DNA of 64,000 nucleotides from Mauremys mutica. Its lineage: Eukaryota > Chordata > Testudines > Geoemydidae. Below the pieces are notes generated by a model. That model was not told where the DNA came from. It saw only the letters and a program-made list of their open reading frames with translations, and searched no databases. The position numbers and the translations under genes were made by a program. Shown in pieces: positions 33,311 through 44,048 of the stretch (the first letter of the stretch is position 1; each line of letters opens with the position of its first letter). The stretch covers positions 13,053,925 to 13,117,924 of the forward strand of contig NC_059087.1 in assembly GCF_020497125.1 (NCBI RefSeq), written 5' to 3'.

Positions 33311-33375
33311 TCAGTTGTACACATACAAAATAGGAAATGACTGCCTAGGAAGGAGTACTGCAGAAAGGGAGTGGG

Positions 33376-33590
33376 GACAGGGAAGCAATGGATAGCTCAG
33401 TGGTTTAAGCATTGGCCTGTTAAACCCAGTGTTGTGAATTCAATCCTTCAAGGGGCCAGTTAGGGGTCTGGGGCAAAAATCAGTAGTTGGTCCTGCTAGT
33501 GAAGGCAGAGATCTGGACTCAATGACCTCTCAAGGTCCCTTTCAGCAATATGAGATATAGGCATATCTCCATATATATTTATTTATTTTA
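33376..33590 (+). repeat. tRNA-derived SINE with CR1-like tail
   Basis: The head carries an A-box-like GATAGCTCAGTGGTT (33391-33405) and a B-box-like GTTGTGAATTCAATCC (33431-33446), with a tRNA-like anticodon region between. The tail GGACTCAATGACCTCTCAAG (33515-33534) and GTCCCTTTCAGC match the 3' end of CR1 elements (compare 51812-51840), so CR1 machinery probably mobilised it. It interrupts the CR1 copy. It is not a functional tRNA gene. The organisation fits the tortoise Pol III SINE group. Confidence 0.8.
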
Positions 33591-33715
33591 TCACAAGCTA
33601 AATATGAGTCAACAGTGTAATGCTGGTGCAAAAAAAAGCAAACATCAATCTGGGATGTATTAGCAGGAATATTGTAAGCAAGACAAGAAGTAATTCTTCT
33701 GCTCTACTTTTACAC

Positions 33716-34511
33716 TGCTCTGCCACTGTAAAGGGGGCATAAAAGTGCCCAATTTAAGTCCAATTTACACTTCCCTACTAACGGGAAGGGACCTTAATGT
33801 AAATCAGAAGCAGTCCCTGCATCTTTTTGCAATAGGATTCAGTTTAACTGGAGCAGAGCTTAATGCTAACAGTGGGTGCTGTTGTTGAGGCTTCCAATGA
33901 AAACTCCCCAAAACATTTAAAAACAGAAGTAAATATCACATTTATAAGCTGCAGCTGCAAAATCAGTGCGAAGAAAAACAAATCTTGCACTGGCAGCATT
34001 GCAACAAAAGTTGGTAAATATTGGTGATCGGAAAACCTCACATATTAAAAATAATTGAAAAGGCATTTTGAAATTTGGTTGCATTTCCATTTCATATTAA
34101 AAAGCTTTCGCTGCCAAGTTCTTGGAGATATCTTCATTTTCTGTCCTTTTACTAGTTAGTGGCAAATAGTGATTCCCTAGCAACTTATACACCATTCCCT
34201 CATAACAGTTCCCACATGTGTTCTATGAGCAACTGATGGAAGATGACAGGTTAGGTAACAATTGCTAGATACAACACTTCACCACACTACAAAATGTCAT
34301 GCCCCATTTATGGTTCAAAAAGGGCATGCTGAATGTGTTTGTTCTATTAATCAATGATAAATCTCTGTGCTCTTCCATCATTCACAGAGCTCAGAATGTA
34401 ACTCTTAATACAACTTACTTTCCTTTGGAGGAAAATTCTTTTGTAGCTTTACCTTATTCAGGAATGTCTATAAAGCGTTGACTGGCAGCTCCCATTCTTT
34501 ATTATTAGATT
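33716..34511. other. No gene seen
   Basis: AT-rich, apparently unique. Confidence 0.5.
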
Positions 34512-34519
34512 TGAGCAAA

Positions 34520-34881
34520 CAGGGGCGGCTCTAGCTTTTTGGCCGCCCCAAGCAGTCATGCGCGGGAGGCGCCCCGGAGCCGCGGGAGCAGCAGACCTCC
34601 CGCGGACATGACTGCAGAGGGACCGCTGGTCCCGCGTGGCTCGGCTGGACCTCCCGCGGCTGTGGACGGCTCGCGGGTCCGGCGGCTCCGCTTGAGCTGC
34701 CGCAGTCATGCCTGCGGGAGGTCCAGCCGAGCCGCGGGACGAGCGCCCCCTCTGCAGTCATGCCTGCGGCAGGTCCGCCGGCCCAGCCTGCCGCCCCCCC
34801 CCCCCCGGCAGCAGAGGACGCCCCCTAGATTTTGCCGTCCTAGGCACCAGCTTGTTTTGCTGGTGCCTAGAGCCGCCCCTG
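34520..34881. mobile_element. GC-rich hAT MITE, 362 bp
   Basis: The ends CAGGGGCGGCTCTAG and CTAGAGCCGCCCCTG are perfect inverted repeats, flanked by a perfect 8-bp duplication TGAGCAAA (34512-34519 and 34882-34889). The interior holds several inverted blocks (GCAGTCATGC, GGGAGGTCCAGCC with GGCTGGACCTCCC). The open frames across it are compositional. Same family as 17943-18209. Confidence 0.93.
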
Positions 34882-34917
34882 TGAGCAAACCAAAATTTAT
34901 TCATTGAGTTTCTCCCT

Positions 34918-34919
<2 letters not shown>

Positions 34920-34950
<31 letters not shown>
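34920..34950. repeat. Poly-T run, 31 bases
   Basis: Uninterrupted T31. It could be the tail of a minus-strand retroposon, but no body is recognisable to its right. Confidence 0.95.
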
Positions 34951-34953
<3 letters not shown>

Positions 34954-35550
34954 GTGTGTCAGACATTTGTGAGCAGGTTACAGTATTGCTCAGATTTCTC
35001 AGCTCTCTAATACTATTCACTTTTTTGTGCAACACATTTTCCCTTGTATGAATAATTCAATTGCAAATATTTTAAATTTGTGCAGTGCTGGTAAGTTACA
35101 GACATCATTCCGGCTCCCTGACTGGGTCATTTATGTAACCAACCACATAATTGGACGTTTGCTTTTGCTGAATAGTTACGCTTAATTCACCTTTTGCAAA
35201 TGTGTACACTAGGCAGGACAATATATGCAGGCAAACCTCGAACAGCATTAATGAGAATGCTGCTGCATAGCAGGCAAGTTACTCCCACCTCGTGGAGTGA
35301 AGCCCAACAATGGAGCTTGTAAATAAATGACTTATTAGCATGATGAGGATCAAGCTTCAAGACCACATCTTCTCAGAACTGCCAACATAATGCCCCTTGT
35401 GCCCTACTGATGTAGTCTCCATTTCTTTGCACACCTGATCTTCAAACAACACAGAGAGAAAATAGGTAGGATGAGATTACCCAAGGCGGAATTTGGTCAG
35501 GGTTCCAAAATTAACACACAATGAACATGCTTTAGTCAAACACAAAACAG
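34951..35550. other. No gene seen
   Basis: Apparently unique. Confidence 0.5.
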
Positions 35551-35632
35551 GTGAAATTCTATGGCTTGTGTTATACAGCAGGTCAGACTAATCATCTAAT
35601 GGCCCCTACTGGCCTTAAACCCTATGAATCTT
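35551..35632 (+). repeat. CR1 3' tail
   Basis: GTGAAATTCTATGGCTTGTG, ACAGCAGGTCAGACTAATCA and CTGGCCTTAAACCCTATGAA follow the CR1 3'-end pattern, ending in CTATGAATCTTA. Confidence 0.75.
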
Positions 35633-36576
35633 ACAAGTAGCCATGGGATCATTAGTGAATGCAAATAGATCTCTGTTTTACATCTGTTCAAAAGACAGCA
35701 CCCACGACAGCAGTGTCCTCTATTGCCATGCTGGCGTATTTTCTCAGTACTGAGTCATAAGGATGAGCACCACCTCTGCAAAATCTGCTTCCCAGAGCAC
35801 TTAAAGTGTTCCTTGGAGACCTCTGACCCAAGTGTCGACTCACTCAGCCCCATTTAGCCAACTTCAATCACAGCCCAAAGGGCAGAAACACACAAAGAGT
35901 AAATGCATTATGACTGGCTGGATGCAAACTACAGATACACGCTGACAATTCTCCAGAGTGTTTTTGCTGAGGGAAGGATGTCAGCGAGAGACAAACAGAT
36001 ACATCTAGGGGATAAACAAGGCCACATTGAATTTACAGAAACTGAACACACACTGGCAGAGAATCACTGACAATACCCCTGCATGCACACTGTGGCATCT
36101 GGACCCCACCCCAGGAAGCCTGATGTCCAGTAGCACTTTGAGGTTTCACCAAAGAAGTATTGCACCTGCTTGGATCCCAAGAGTTTCCCCAAGGCCAGTG
36201 ACCTCTGCTGAGGCACCACTGCTAAATGCAGGTAAGTGAACAATACACCAATTCAGACCTCCACATCTGGGGTGGAGGCAACTGTGCCACAATGGTGTGT
36301 ATCCCTGGCACAGTCCGTTCCTGTGGGAGAAATGGACAGTGGTGCAGGTGCTCCCACTACATGTGCAAATGGCCACGCTGCTCTCTGAGGCATGTTATTT
36401 TCCAGCCTTCCCAAAGGCACACCCAGGTTTCTAGAGTGAATGTTCTGCCTCCCCGCTCCTTTCTACTACAGCAGCTTCCTTTATGGCTGCCTGTCAAGTG
36501 AGGGACCTAATCCCAAACTGCTCCCCTCTATTACTGGTCTAGCTGAGTGGACTTGTAACACAGTCCAGAGCAGCCC
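35633..36576. other. No gene seen
   Basis: Apparently unique. Overlapping open frames at 36027-36501 show no domain. Confidence 0.5.
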
Positions 36577-36660
36577 CCCAATTCAGGAGAGCACCTAAGA
36601 AAGCATGTACTTTAACTTTAAGCACATACTTAAGTGCTTTCCTGTGCTAGAACCTCTGTG
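36577..36660. repeat. Palindromic repeat (same type as 31768)
   Basis: AAGCATGTACTTTAACTTTA and GCACATACTTAAGTGCTTTC form part of the palindrome. Confidence 0.5.
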
Positions 36661-37588
36661 TTGAATTGCTAATACATCTCAACAGAAGACAATCCCAGAT
36701 CCCTGCATAGGCCAGACAGTCCTAGTCAATGATTGCCAGAAGTCAAACCTCCAGGTTCAGGGTGTACATTTCCCTCTTGGTAGCCAACAAGCAAACTAGT
36801 TCCCCAGCAAAGATAGTGCAATGTATCTGTGTTTTCTGTTCATTGTAGCACACTGCTACTTGCTCTGAAGTGGCTACAGGATGTGTGATCCAAACTACAC
36901 ACTATAGGTCTAAGTGGAATGAGCTAGCATCCAGACATGGGTGGGATTCAGTTTTAGCCATGACTTTATAGTGTTTTCCATCTCTCATCGATTTTAAATT
37001 CAGTATGTCGACGAATCTTTTAACCCTGCTAAAAAGTACTCTTCAAATGGATCTTGTTTTCTTAGATAGCCTGAGCATCCCTCCCTTCCCTTTCCCCTCC
37101 CTGCCACAAAAAAGGGTCTGGTAAAAGTTTTAACCCCATATTGCTCTCAGGCACATTTTTTAAAAGTGTGGTATCTGGTGTTCTACAGTTTGGTGTGGGG
37201 CTGAAAGAAGGGGAAGGAGGAGCTCTGTATCTCCCTGGACATATTGAAAGATATGGAGCTTGATGTTCTGAAGCCTGTGTCAAAATGGCAACCATTAGTC
37301 AAGATGAGACACCACATGAGTAGCCTCTGCTCTTTAAAGTCTGAGCCTATGAGTGGATCATCCTCAACTCTTAGCAGCAGTAAACAAAAGCTATATTTTA
37401 CATACACACACAGCAGTTTAACACAAAAAGAGGAAGAAGTCCAAATGCTTTTCAATGGGTCTATACCAGACTGGGCATAGCTGGCATTTCTCACGTAACT
37501 CTCAACAAAGTAGTGCAACATCAGCTCCAGTAGGTTGTTTAGTGGTACTGTGCACTTGTGTAGAGAAGTCTGTGGGCTATGGAGCTTC
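36661..37588. other. No gene seen
   Basis: Unique-looking. The long minus frame at 37183-37932 runs across this region only because the pseudogene at 37589 is frame-shifted into it. The part below 37589 has no family signature and may include the old 3' untranslated region. Confidence 0.5.
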
Positions 37589-37848
37589 TTATTTGGTCTC
37601 TGGTTTGTCTTATAACAGTGGTATAATTGACTCCCACGCCGTAAGGCACTTCTCATAGTATTGGATGTTTTTATCGGCCATTTCCACAAGCAGCTGCCTA
37701 AATCTTGGTGCTTGTTGTTCTGCCATCTCTCCATGTTGGCTTTCAGGTCAGCATTGAAGCATTCCTCTTGGTCCTGACATTTTTCAACATCTGCTGGCAC
37801 CTTGAGGTGGTCTTTTTTCAAGGCTTGATTCCTCACCTCCCGCTTACT
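37589..37848 (-). pseudogene. Sorting nexin (SNX7/SNX30-like) C-terminal pseudogene
   Basis: The minus strand encodes [20 protein letters not shown] and RWQNNKHQD, then after a one-base loss continues in the next frame with [29 protein letters not shown], an in-frame TAA, DKPETK and a terminal TAA (37589-37591). This matches the last helices of the BAR domain of SNX7/SNX30-type sorting nexins, which shape endosomal membranes, as I recall them; SNX30 seems closer than SNX7. The frameshift and internal stop rule out a working exon in this form. Nearby exons, splice signals and a poly(A) tail are not visible, so processed versus duplicated origin is open. Confidence 0.55.
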
Positions 37849-38017
37849 GATGAGAAGAACTGATGAGGGGAAAACACCAAAACAAACCCCCCACACACAC
37901 TCTTGGTCCCAGTCATTGTAGAACCTACACATGCCAACAGTGCCAGTGAGGTCAATGAAAGGACAGCAGAATGAGGTGCATAATGCTATTCAGCTGAATA
38001 TTTCCAAGTCCTTTACA

Positions 38018-38435
38018 AAAATGGGTAAGCATTATCGAGACCAGGTATCTGAGGTGTAGAGAGATTAAGTGATTTGCCCAAGGCCTCATGACAAGTCAGT
38101 GGCAGAGAGGGAAATAGAACCCAGATCCCTTGATCCTTGGGTCTAATCTACTGTAGAAATGGTCTGCTGGTATAGATATATCAACAAACCCTCCTAGTGG
38201 AGACACAGCTTATACCCTCAAAAAAAGCTTTCATTCCCTGAATGAAATAATCTATACCAGCAAGCGTATATACTTGCAGGTATAAGTTTTTATACAGTAG
38301 GGCTTTTGTCAGTATAGAAGTTTAAATTAAAGTCACACCACTAATCAACATTACTATGCCAGAAACAGTTTTCTACTGTAGCCCTGGCCTCAGACCAATG
38401 CTCAAGTCCACTAGACCAGACTATCTCAAAGTACA
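38018..38435 (-). repeat. MIR-type SINE split by a MITE
   Basis: Left half 38018-38148 (ATTAAGTGATTTGCCCAAGG, GGCAGAGAGGGAAATAGAAC, CAGATCCCTTGATCC) and right half about 38396-38435 (CAATGCTCAAGTCCACTAGA CC) are consecutive parts of one reversed MIR. Confidence 0.65.
38149..38395. mobile_element. MITE inserted in MIR
   Basis: TCTACTGTAGAAATGG at the left and TTTTCTACTGTAGCCCTGG at the right form an imperfect inverted pair. Inside are inverted CTGGTATAGAT / ATCTATACCAG words (about 38169-38179 and 38251-38261). The target duplication is unclear. Confidence 0.5.
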
Positions 38436-39502
38436 TGTGATCTACTTTGATTTTTACTATGCTAGGAGAAAAAAGACCCTCTTGCACCATTAAGTATGAG
38501 AAGTCTTCCCTTCAGATTAGAGCAGCTTTTTAGGACTGTTTCAATTATGCTTCTAAATCAACTGCTTCACACATGATGAGATAATCAACTTTTCTGTAAG
38601 ATTTCCTTTGATTTGCATTTTAATATGCTCATCAACGTAATGGGGACTGGGGGCGGGGGAGGGAACCACATTCCCGAGAAATAGGACAATAAGAATACTC
38701 AATGTCAAATATAGTGCTCTACTTTCATAATGCAAAAACCTTTAAATACTAGGTTCTCAGTCATCCAGTGAGTAAACATTCATTCCCACAGCCCTTTCCA
38801 CCCACCTTTAATGTCAATCAAGCACTCAGAGTTTTCCGGCATTGTCACCAAACCAACCAACCCAACAATCAATGGCAGCCTGAAATAGCTACCTTCAGAG
38901 CAGAGCATACACTGCTAAGTGAACAGCAATTACAAAGCAATAAGCAAGGTTCATTTCTAGTCTTGTTTGGGGGTGGGAAAGCAATTATTTACAAAAGGTA
39001 CAGGTTGTTCTTAATACTTATTTCATTTTCAATTGCTAACATGGTTCTAATGGAGTTGCCTTAGCTTTTGAGTTGCTACTGTCTAACATACTGAGTGTCA
39101 GCTATTTCCCCCGCTCCTTCCTACCAAGACTCTTGTATTCATAGTTGGGTTTTTTTGTTGTTTTTTTTAACAGTGGTTCTACAAGCCCACTGCTCTAATC
39201 TTCAGAGCATTGTGCATAATTCCTTGCTGTGAAACAATCCCTGCTTCTAGGAACTGCATTAAAAGCTGACTTGTTTGGTAGATTTAAGCTCTACCAAACA
39301 AGGGTACTTGGCTAGTGTTCTTCCAAATTTCCCTTTTCTACTGTTGAGCTACCCAAGTCTTTGAACTGAAGTCCAGCTTTCTTTTCTGCTTGATCCCACA
39401 ATGAAACTATAATTATGTTCTTAAAACAGCATAATCTGTTGCTGGGGAACCTGTGATTAATCCTTGCCATTATATCATTATAAAAATACTTTGTACTGCT
39501 CA
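38436..39502. other. No gene seen
   Basis: AT-rich, apparently unique, with T-rich runs near 39150-39168. Confidence 0.5.
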
Positions 39503-39697
39503 ACTAAAGACCTCAAGTCACTGTACATGCACTGATTAACTGAGCCTCACTACATAGGTCACTGTTATGGTAATACCCATTTAACAGGTGAGGAAGCCAG
39601 TGTTACAGAGAAGTTAAGGGAGTTGCCTGGGTCACATAATGAAACAGTGGCAAAGTCAGGAAGATAACCAAGGGATTCTGACTCCCAACCTCCTACT
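39503..39697 (-). repeat. MIR-type SINE
   Basis: Reversed MIR words: CCATTTAACAGGTGAGGAAG, AAGGGAGTTGCCTGGGTCAC, GGCAAAGTCAGGAAGATAAC and TTCTGACTCCCAACCTCC. Confidence 0.7.
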
Positions 39698-39701
39698 TTC
39701 A

Positions 39702-39786
39702 TAGAAGATTAGGGTTGGAAGAGACCACAGGAGGTATCTAGTCTAACCCCCAGCTCAAAGCAGGACCAACCCCAACTAAATCATAC
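39702..39786 (-). repeat. CR1 3' end
   Basis: AGATTAGGGTTGGAAGAGAC, AGGAGGTATCTAGTCTAACC and CAGCTCAAAGCAGGACCAAC are the reverse complement of the classic CR1 3' end. Confidence 0.85.
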
Positions 39787-39798
39787 TTTAAGCACTAG

Positions 39799-40008
39799 TA
39801 TCAGAGGGGTAGCCGTGTTAGTCTGGTTCTGTAGAAGCAGCAAAGAATCCTGTGGCACCTTATAGACTAACAGACGTTTTGCAGCATGAGCTTTCGTGGG
39901 TGAATACCCACTTCTTCGGCTTGCATCCGAAGAAGTGGGTATTCACCCACGAAAGCTCATGCTGCAAAACGTCTGTTAGTCTATAAGGTGCCACAGGATT
40001 CTTTGCTG
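39799..40008. mobile_element. Penelope-derived foldback with perfect 82-bp arms
   Basis: Flanked by a perfect 12-bp target duplication TTTAAGCACTAG (39787-39798 and 40009-40020). It starts with the Penelope end TATCAGAGGGGTAGCCGTG as in the copy at 14253. Bases 39838-39919 are an exact inverted copy of 39927-40008, with a 7-base spacer (CTTGCAT). The first 39 bases of the end are present only at the left. It has no coding sequence. The exact arms and duplication suggest a young insertion formed by copying one end and switching back along the new strand. Confidence 0.92.
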
Positions 40009-40020
40009 TTTAAGCACTAG

Positions 40021-41767
40021 ACCAGTCTAATTTCAGAATTATGACTGGCTCTGTGCAGATATTCACAGTAATACTTGTGACATCTTTGCAGAATTTCACT
40101 TCAGGAATTATGTTGCCTCAAGCATTACTAACATGCAACTCACTCTGTAAACAAGAAGTTAGGAAGCAAACAATCTTGTGCTGGTGGTAGGGCGAGGGCT
40201 TGAAAAGGTGAATTTTCACAAACATTTGTTTGCTTCCACCAACAGAACTGGGAGGGTGGCCATCACAGAACATTTCTGTTGATGCAACATGAGACAAGAT
40301 GAGAGGGGTAGTTTAGGTACCCACCTCCTGGAGAAAAGGAAGGGGGAGACAGAATTTAGCAACCCCTTTGACCCCCCCCCCTCCCCGACACACACACACT
40401 TGACACATTTATGGTGAAAGATGGAAGAGCAGCAAGGAAATGAGCAGCAAGGAGAAAGAGGCTTCCACCACCGAATCGGGTGATGATGGAGGAGATAGTC
40501 AGAATGCATTATACGCTGTAAGCAAGACAGCTGATTGTGTTCTAAACATAAGATTTCAATACTTGCATGCTTTGGTACCACATCCTGGCAGGGTCATCTC
40601 AGTCCTTCACCCTTCTCAAGTTCACTGCATCTAGGTCTTTTGAGGGTGACCTTAAAAAACGTTTGTTTGCTCTGAATGGGAATTAATGATCTCACAGCTC
40701 TTTTCATTATATGAAAAGAGGTTTGCCCCTAATGTCCTCAGCCAGAACTTCTCCTCCCCTCGCCCTTATTTAGTGCACTGTATGCCAATGTGTTGTTTAA
40801 ATGCCACTCTCCACCCCAGAGGTGGCTATATTTCTGGCAGTGTAGGCATGACACTGAGAAAAAATTGTCAAAAAAAATTATATAAATAAAAATGATTTCC
40901 TTTAACAGAGACATAACTAACCAAGCATGAAAGGAACTTTTAGTGAGCTAAGAACAGAAATGGAGGGCAAGACAGCAGATGGGAAAGTGGAGTCTCTCTT
41001 CTAGCTCTCAAAGGAATACCACCACCAAGTTCAGAAGCCTTTACACATATGTTAGCAATGGCCCTGAGGCAGAAAGGGAGTGACTCCAGTATTACTGTAT
41101 GACTCAGCCTGGAGGAGTGACAGCTGTTTTTAATCTCTCCCACTCACCTACAAGGCTAATCTCACACACTGTCAATGCTATTCCATTGCAGCAATGTCAT
41201 ATCCCTCACAGGCTAGAGATGTACATTGCAACATACAGTGCGTGTCCTAGAAAGAATAGCTTGCCTTGGTTCCAATATATTACATGAGGGATAAATAATT
41301 CTCTATTATCTCTTCTAATTAACATATTAAAATATTAAACATGCGCCATAAATCTGTAGCCAAAACAACATTCCAATTGAAGAGTCATGCTTGGAGAGTT
41401 TTCATGGTCAGATTCTATAATTTGGGATGAAGAAATCAAGCACAATAATTTCCTATACTCAGTATGTCCTAAATTCCATTATTATTTTACTTATAATAGG
41501 GTTAGTGACAAACTCTGGTTGTTTAATTCGTAAGCAGAGCACAGCACTAGCCTTCCTGTGCGTGCAATGCTAACCTATTGGATTGCTTTTACTCTTAATC
41601 AGAAACAGAGAGAATTAACAAATCAGGTTATTGATGGTGTTTTCCCTCCCAATGAAGGAAAGCAGTGTACTTTTAAGAGCAGGGAGGGGAAAATTCAGAT
41701 CCATAATAGGTTTCCAGAATATTTTCTGCTGATACTTGGCCTATGTGGTCATCCAGGTCCAGATTTT
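40021..41767. other. No gene seen
   Basis: Apparently unique, with a C run near 40371-40382. Confidence 0.5.
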
Positions 41768-41968
41768 AATGGTATGTAGGCACTTAAAGATGTAATCAGC
41801 ATCTAAGGGGATTTTTTTTCCCCAAACACATCTGACCAGGTTAGGCATCTAACTTATTTAAATCAATAGGATTTAGACCTCTAAGCCACTTAGGTACTTT
41901 TGAAAATCTCACTAACCCCCTATATGCATCTTTAGGCACCTAAATACCTTTGAAAATCTGTCCCCCCC
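41768..41968. repeat. Palindromic dispersed repeat (TTTGAAAATCTGGCCC type)
   Basis: AGGCACTTAAAGATG at the left mirrors CATCTTTAGGCACCTAAATA at the right, followed by CCTTTGAAAATCTG. TTAGGCATCTAACTTATT and GACCTCTAAGCCACTTAGG pair near the centre. Confidence 0.6.
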
Positions 41969-42271
41969 TCCCCAGCAAGGTCTGCTGCTATAAATGGGCA
42001 TCTTTCTAACCCTAGCCCTGTGCACTCTGGTTAACTCTCGGACTCACATTACAAAGCAGAAGTGGGAGCAGCATATTCCAGTTAATGCCAATGGGGCTGA
42101 GGAAGAGAACAGGATAGTATGGCTATGTTCCCCTGAAACACTTTACCAGGGAATATTTTAAGCTTTGGGGACAGAGAGAGCCAACATGGCTGCACCCCAA
42201 AATTGGCAGGCTGGTGTTGGTGAACAGGCTAACAGGTCACTCTTCAAACAGTCCTGAGATTTCCCCAAAAG
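41969..42271. other. No gene seen
   Basis: Short unrecognised stretch. Confidence 0.5.
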
Positions 42272-42700
42272 ATCCAAGAAGGGGAGGAAGGATAGTCTTA
42301 TGGTTAAAGCACTGAGCTGGAACTCTGGAGAGCTGGGTCCATTTCCTAGCTGTGCCCCAGACTCCCCATGTGACCTATGTTAAGTCACTCAGGGCCAGAT
42401 TTCTGGAAGAGTTCAGCTCCCATTTATGGCCAGATGTTCAGAATTGCTCAGCACTCAGAAAAATGGGAGCTGCAGTGCACTTCTGAAAGTCTGGTCATTC
42501 ATCTCCCTGTGCCCTGTCTATAACATGGGTAGAGCAATGCCTCCTTTCTCCCAGCCTTTGCCTGTCCGTGTTGTCTCGTTAGATTGCAAGCTTTTGGGGA
42601 CACACATGGCTTCTTACTTCGTGTGCGCACAGCACCTAGCACATTGGGGCCCGATCTCTATGAGGCCTCTAGGTGCTAGCTTAACACAAGCAAAAGAACA
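42272..42700 (+). repeat. MIR/L2-tail SINE split by a palindromic insertion
   Basis: tRNA-like head TATGGTTAAAGCACTGAGCT, GGGTCCATTTCCTAGCTGTG and TGTGACCTATGTTAAGTCAC, then after the insertion CATCTCCCTGTGCCC and the L2-type tail (AGATTGCAAGCTTTTGGGG, GCACAGCACCTAGCACATTG). Confidence 0.7.
42390..42494. repeat. Palindromic repeat inserted in MIR
   Basis: GGGCCAGATTTCTGGAAGAG and CAGCTCCCAT on the left are mirrored by ATGGGAGCTGCAGTGC and TTCTGAAAGTCTGGTC on the right. Same group as 44049-44262. Confidence 0.6.
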
Positions 42701-43945
42701 ATACAAACGTGGTGATGTGCTAGACAGGTTCCCAGCAGTCCCTTGTTAAAGTTCTGCTGCCAAACTGTAGGGAAGGTTGAGATAGTTCCCTGTGTCTGGC
42801 AGAGTCCTTCCCTTTTGTATGCTGCTAAATTCTCACTAAAACAGGAATTGTCTGTTGAACATAGGACAGCTGATGCCAAATGGCAAGTATATATATTTCT
42901 ATATATTTTCTGGGGTGCGGGGAGCAAGGGTAAAATGGGAAAAGATATGCCCTTAACAGCCTCCCTGTCCCACTCTGCACGCACCCTTAGGGCAGCCATA
43001 CAGCGCTCCTTGCTTCTTGTTTGTCCCTATTTGCACCTTATATTCCTTCCCATCTTGAATGCCACATCCATTTCATCATCTCAGCCTGACTGAAAACACA
43101 CATCCATCCACCTCCTGAATAACCCAGCACCATATCCTTTAAGCACAGCTTGCAGTGTCAGCAATGAGGAGTTCTGCCTAAAAACTGAGGACCCCAAATT
43201 AAGTTATTCATCTTCAGCTTCAATCATTTTTTAGAAAATTATTTACATCAACCGAGTCACCCTGCTGGTGAAAGCCAAATGGATGGGGCAGGGGAAGAAA
43301 GAATCACATGCCAATCCAATAGCTCCAGTAGCTTAATTGTATTCCCCAGTTTAAGTATGGTGGTGTTACTCCCTGGGACATCTTATTCTGTAAATTAATG
43401 AACAAGTCAATTAATTATAAAGTTTCAGTAAGCTACCTAAATTAAATTTGACTTGTATAGCAGAGAAGACTGTCAGACGAAATTATGAGGATTTATGTTA
43501 GATACTCACTTGAAAGAGTTCCTATCAGCATGATCTGTTGATTTTCAGGGAGAGGTGTGCCAGGTTGTTCATTACTCTTTTATTAGTATTCCACTCAGCA
43601 CTCTGGGTTTGCAAGTGATGCAAACATTTTCAGAACTTGCATTTTTTTGAGCAAAAAACCCCAAAATCCTGTTCTAAAAATTTATGAGGCTGAGCATCAC
43701 ATTACTTTTTAAGCCACAATATGTAATGAGTCAAACTTTTAAAGCATTTTTAAAAAGTAGTATTATGCATTGTATTTCATTTCATCTCCACTTATCACTT
43801 AGTTCATGAAATATAATTTTCAAAGCATGCATTTTTTCCCCTTCAGCAAATATTCAGCCATTAAAGTGGGTTCCACAGTCTAACTTCTTATCAATTCAGG
43901 TATCACTGGAAATAAATACTCAGCACTTTTCCCATCCATAGATCT
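42701..43945. other. No gene seen
   Basis: AT-rich, apparently unique. Confidence 0.5.
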
Positions 43946-44035
43946 AAGGCCTCAATCCTGCAATCACTTATGCACATGCTTAATTTTGCATATGAGAATA
44001 GATTTAATTAAAATCAATGGGATTGCAAATGTATA
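43946..44035. repeat. Sauropsid repeat (CAATCCTGCAAACACTTATGC type)
   Basis: GGCCTCAATCCTGCAATCAC, TTATGCACATGCTTAATTTT and AATCAATGGGATT are one half and the centre of a palindromic repeat. Confidence 0.5.
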
Positions 44036-44048
44036 TAAAGATAACTAA

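Larger units (their letters stand above)
31878..33715 (+). mobile_element. CR1 LINE copy, relatively young, with two nested insertions
   Basis: Covers the linker and reverse-transcriptase part of ORF2. It is truncated at the 5' end near 31878 and loses the 3' end near 33715. It is interrupted by a Harbinger MITE (32187-32482) and a tRNA-derived SINE (about 33376-33590). After the SINE the CR1 sequence resumes at CACAAGCTAAATATGAGTC (33592-33610) and continues through AAGCAAACATCAATCTGGG and GAAGTAATTCTTCTGCTC. Confidence 0.88.

Noticed and set aside
33386..33460. A tRNA gene (A-box and B-box like words)
   Set aside because: It continues into a SINE body with a CR1-like tail and the tRNA pairing is degraded.
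34531..34907. Overlapping open frames of up to 122 residues
   Set aside because: They translate the GC-rich hAT MITE with its inverted blocks.
37183..37932. A 249-residue minus-strand open frame as one gene
   Set aside because: Only its N-terminal third matches a sorting nexin; the rest is out of frame with the homologous sequence, so the frame is a chimera caused by a one-base deletion.
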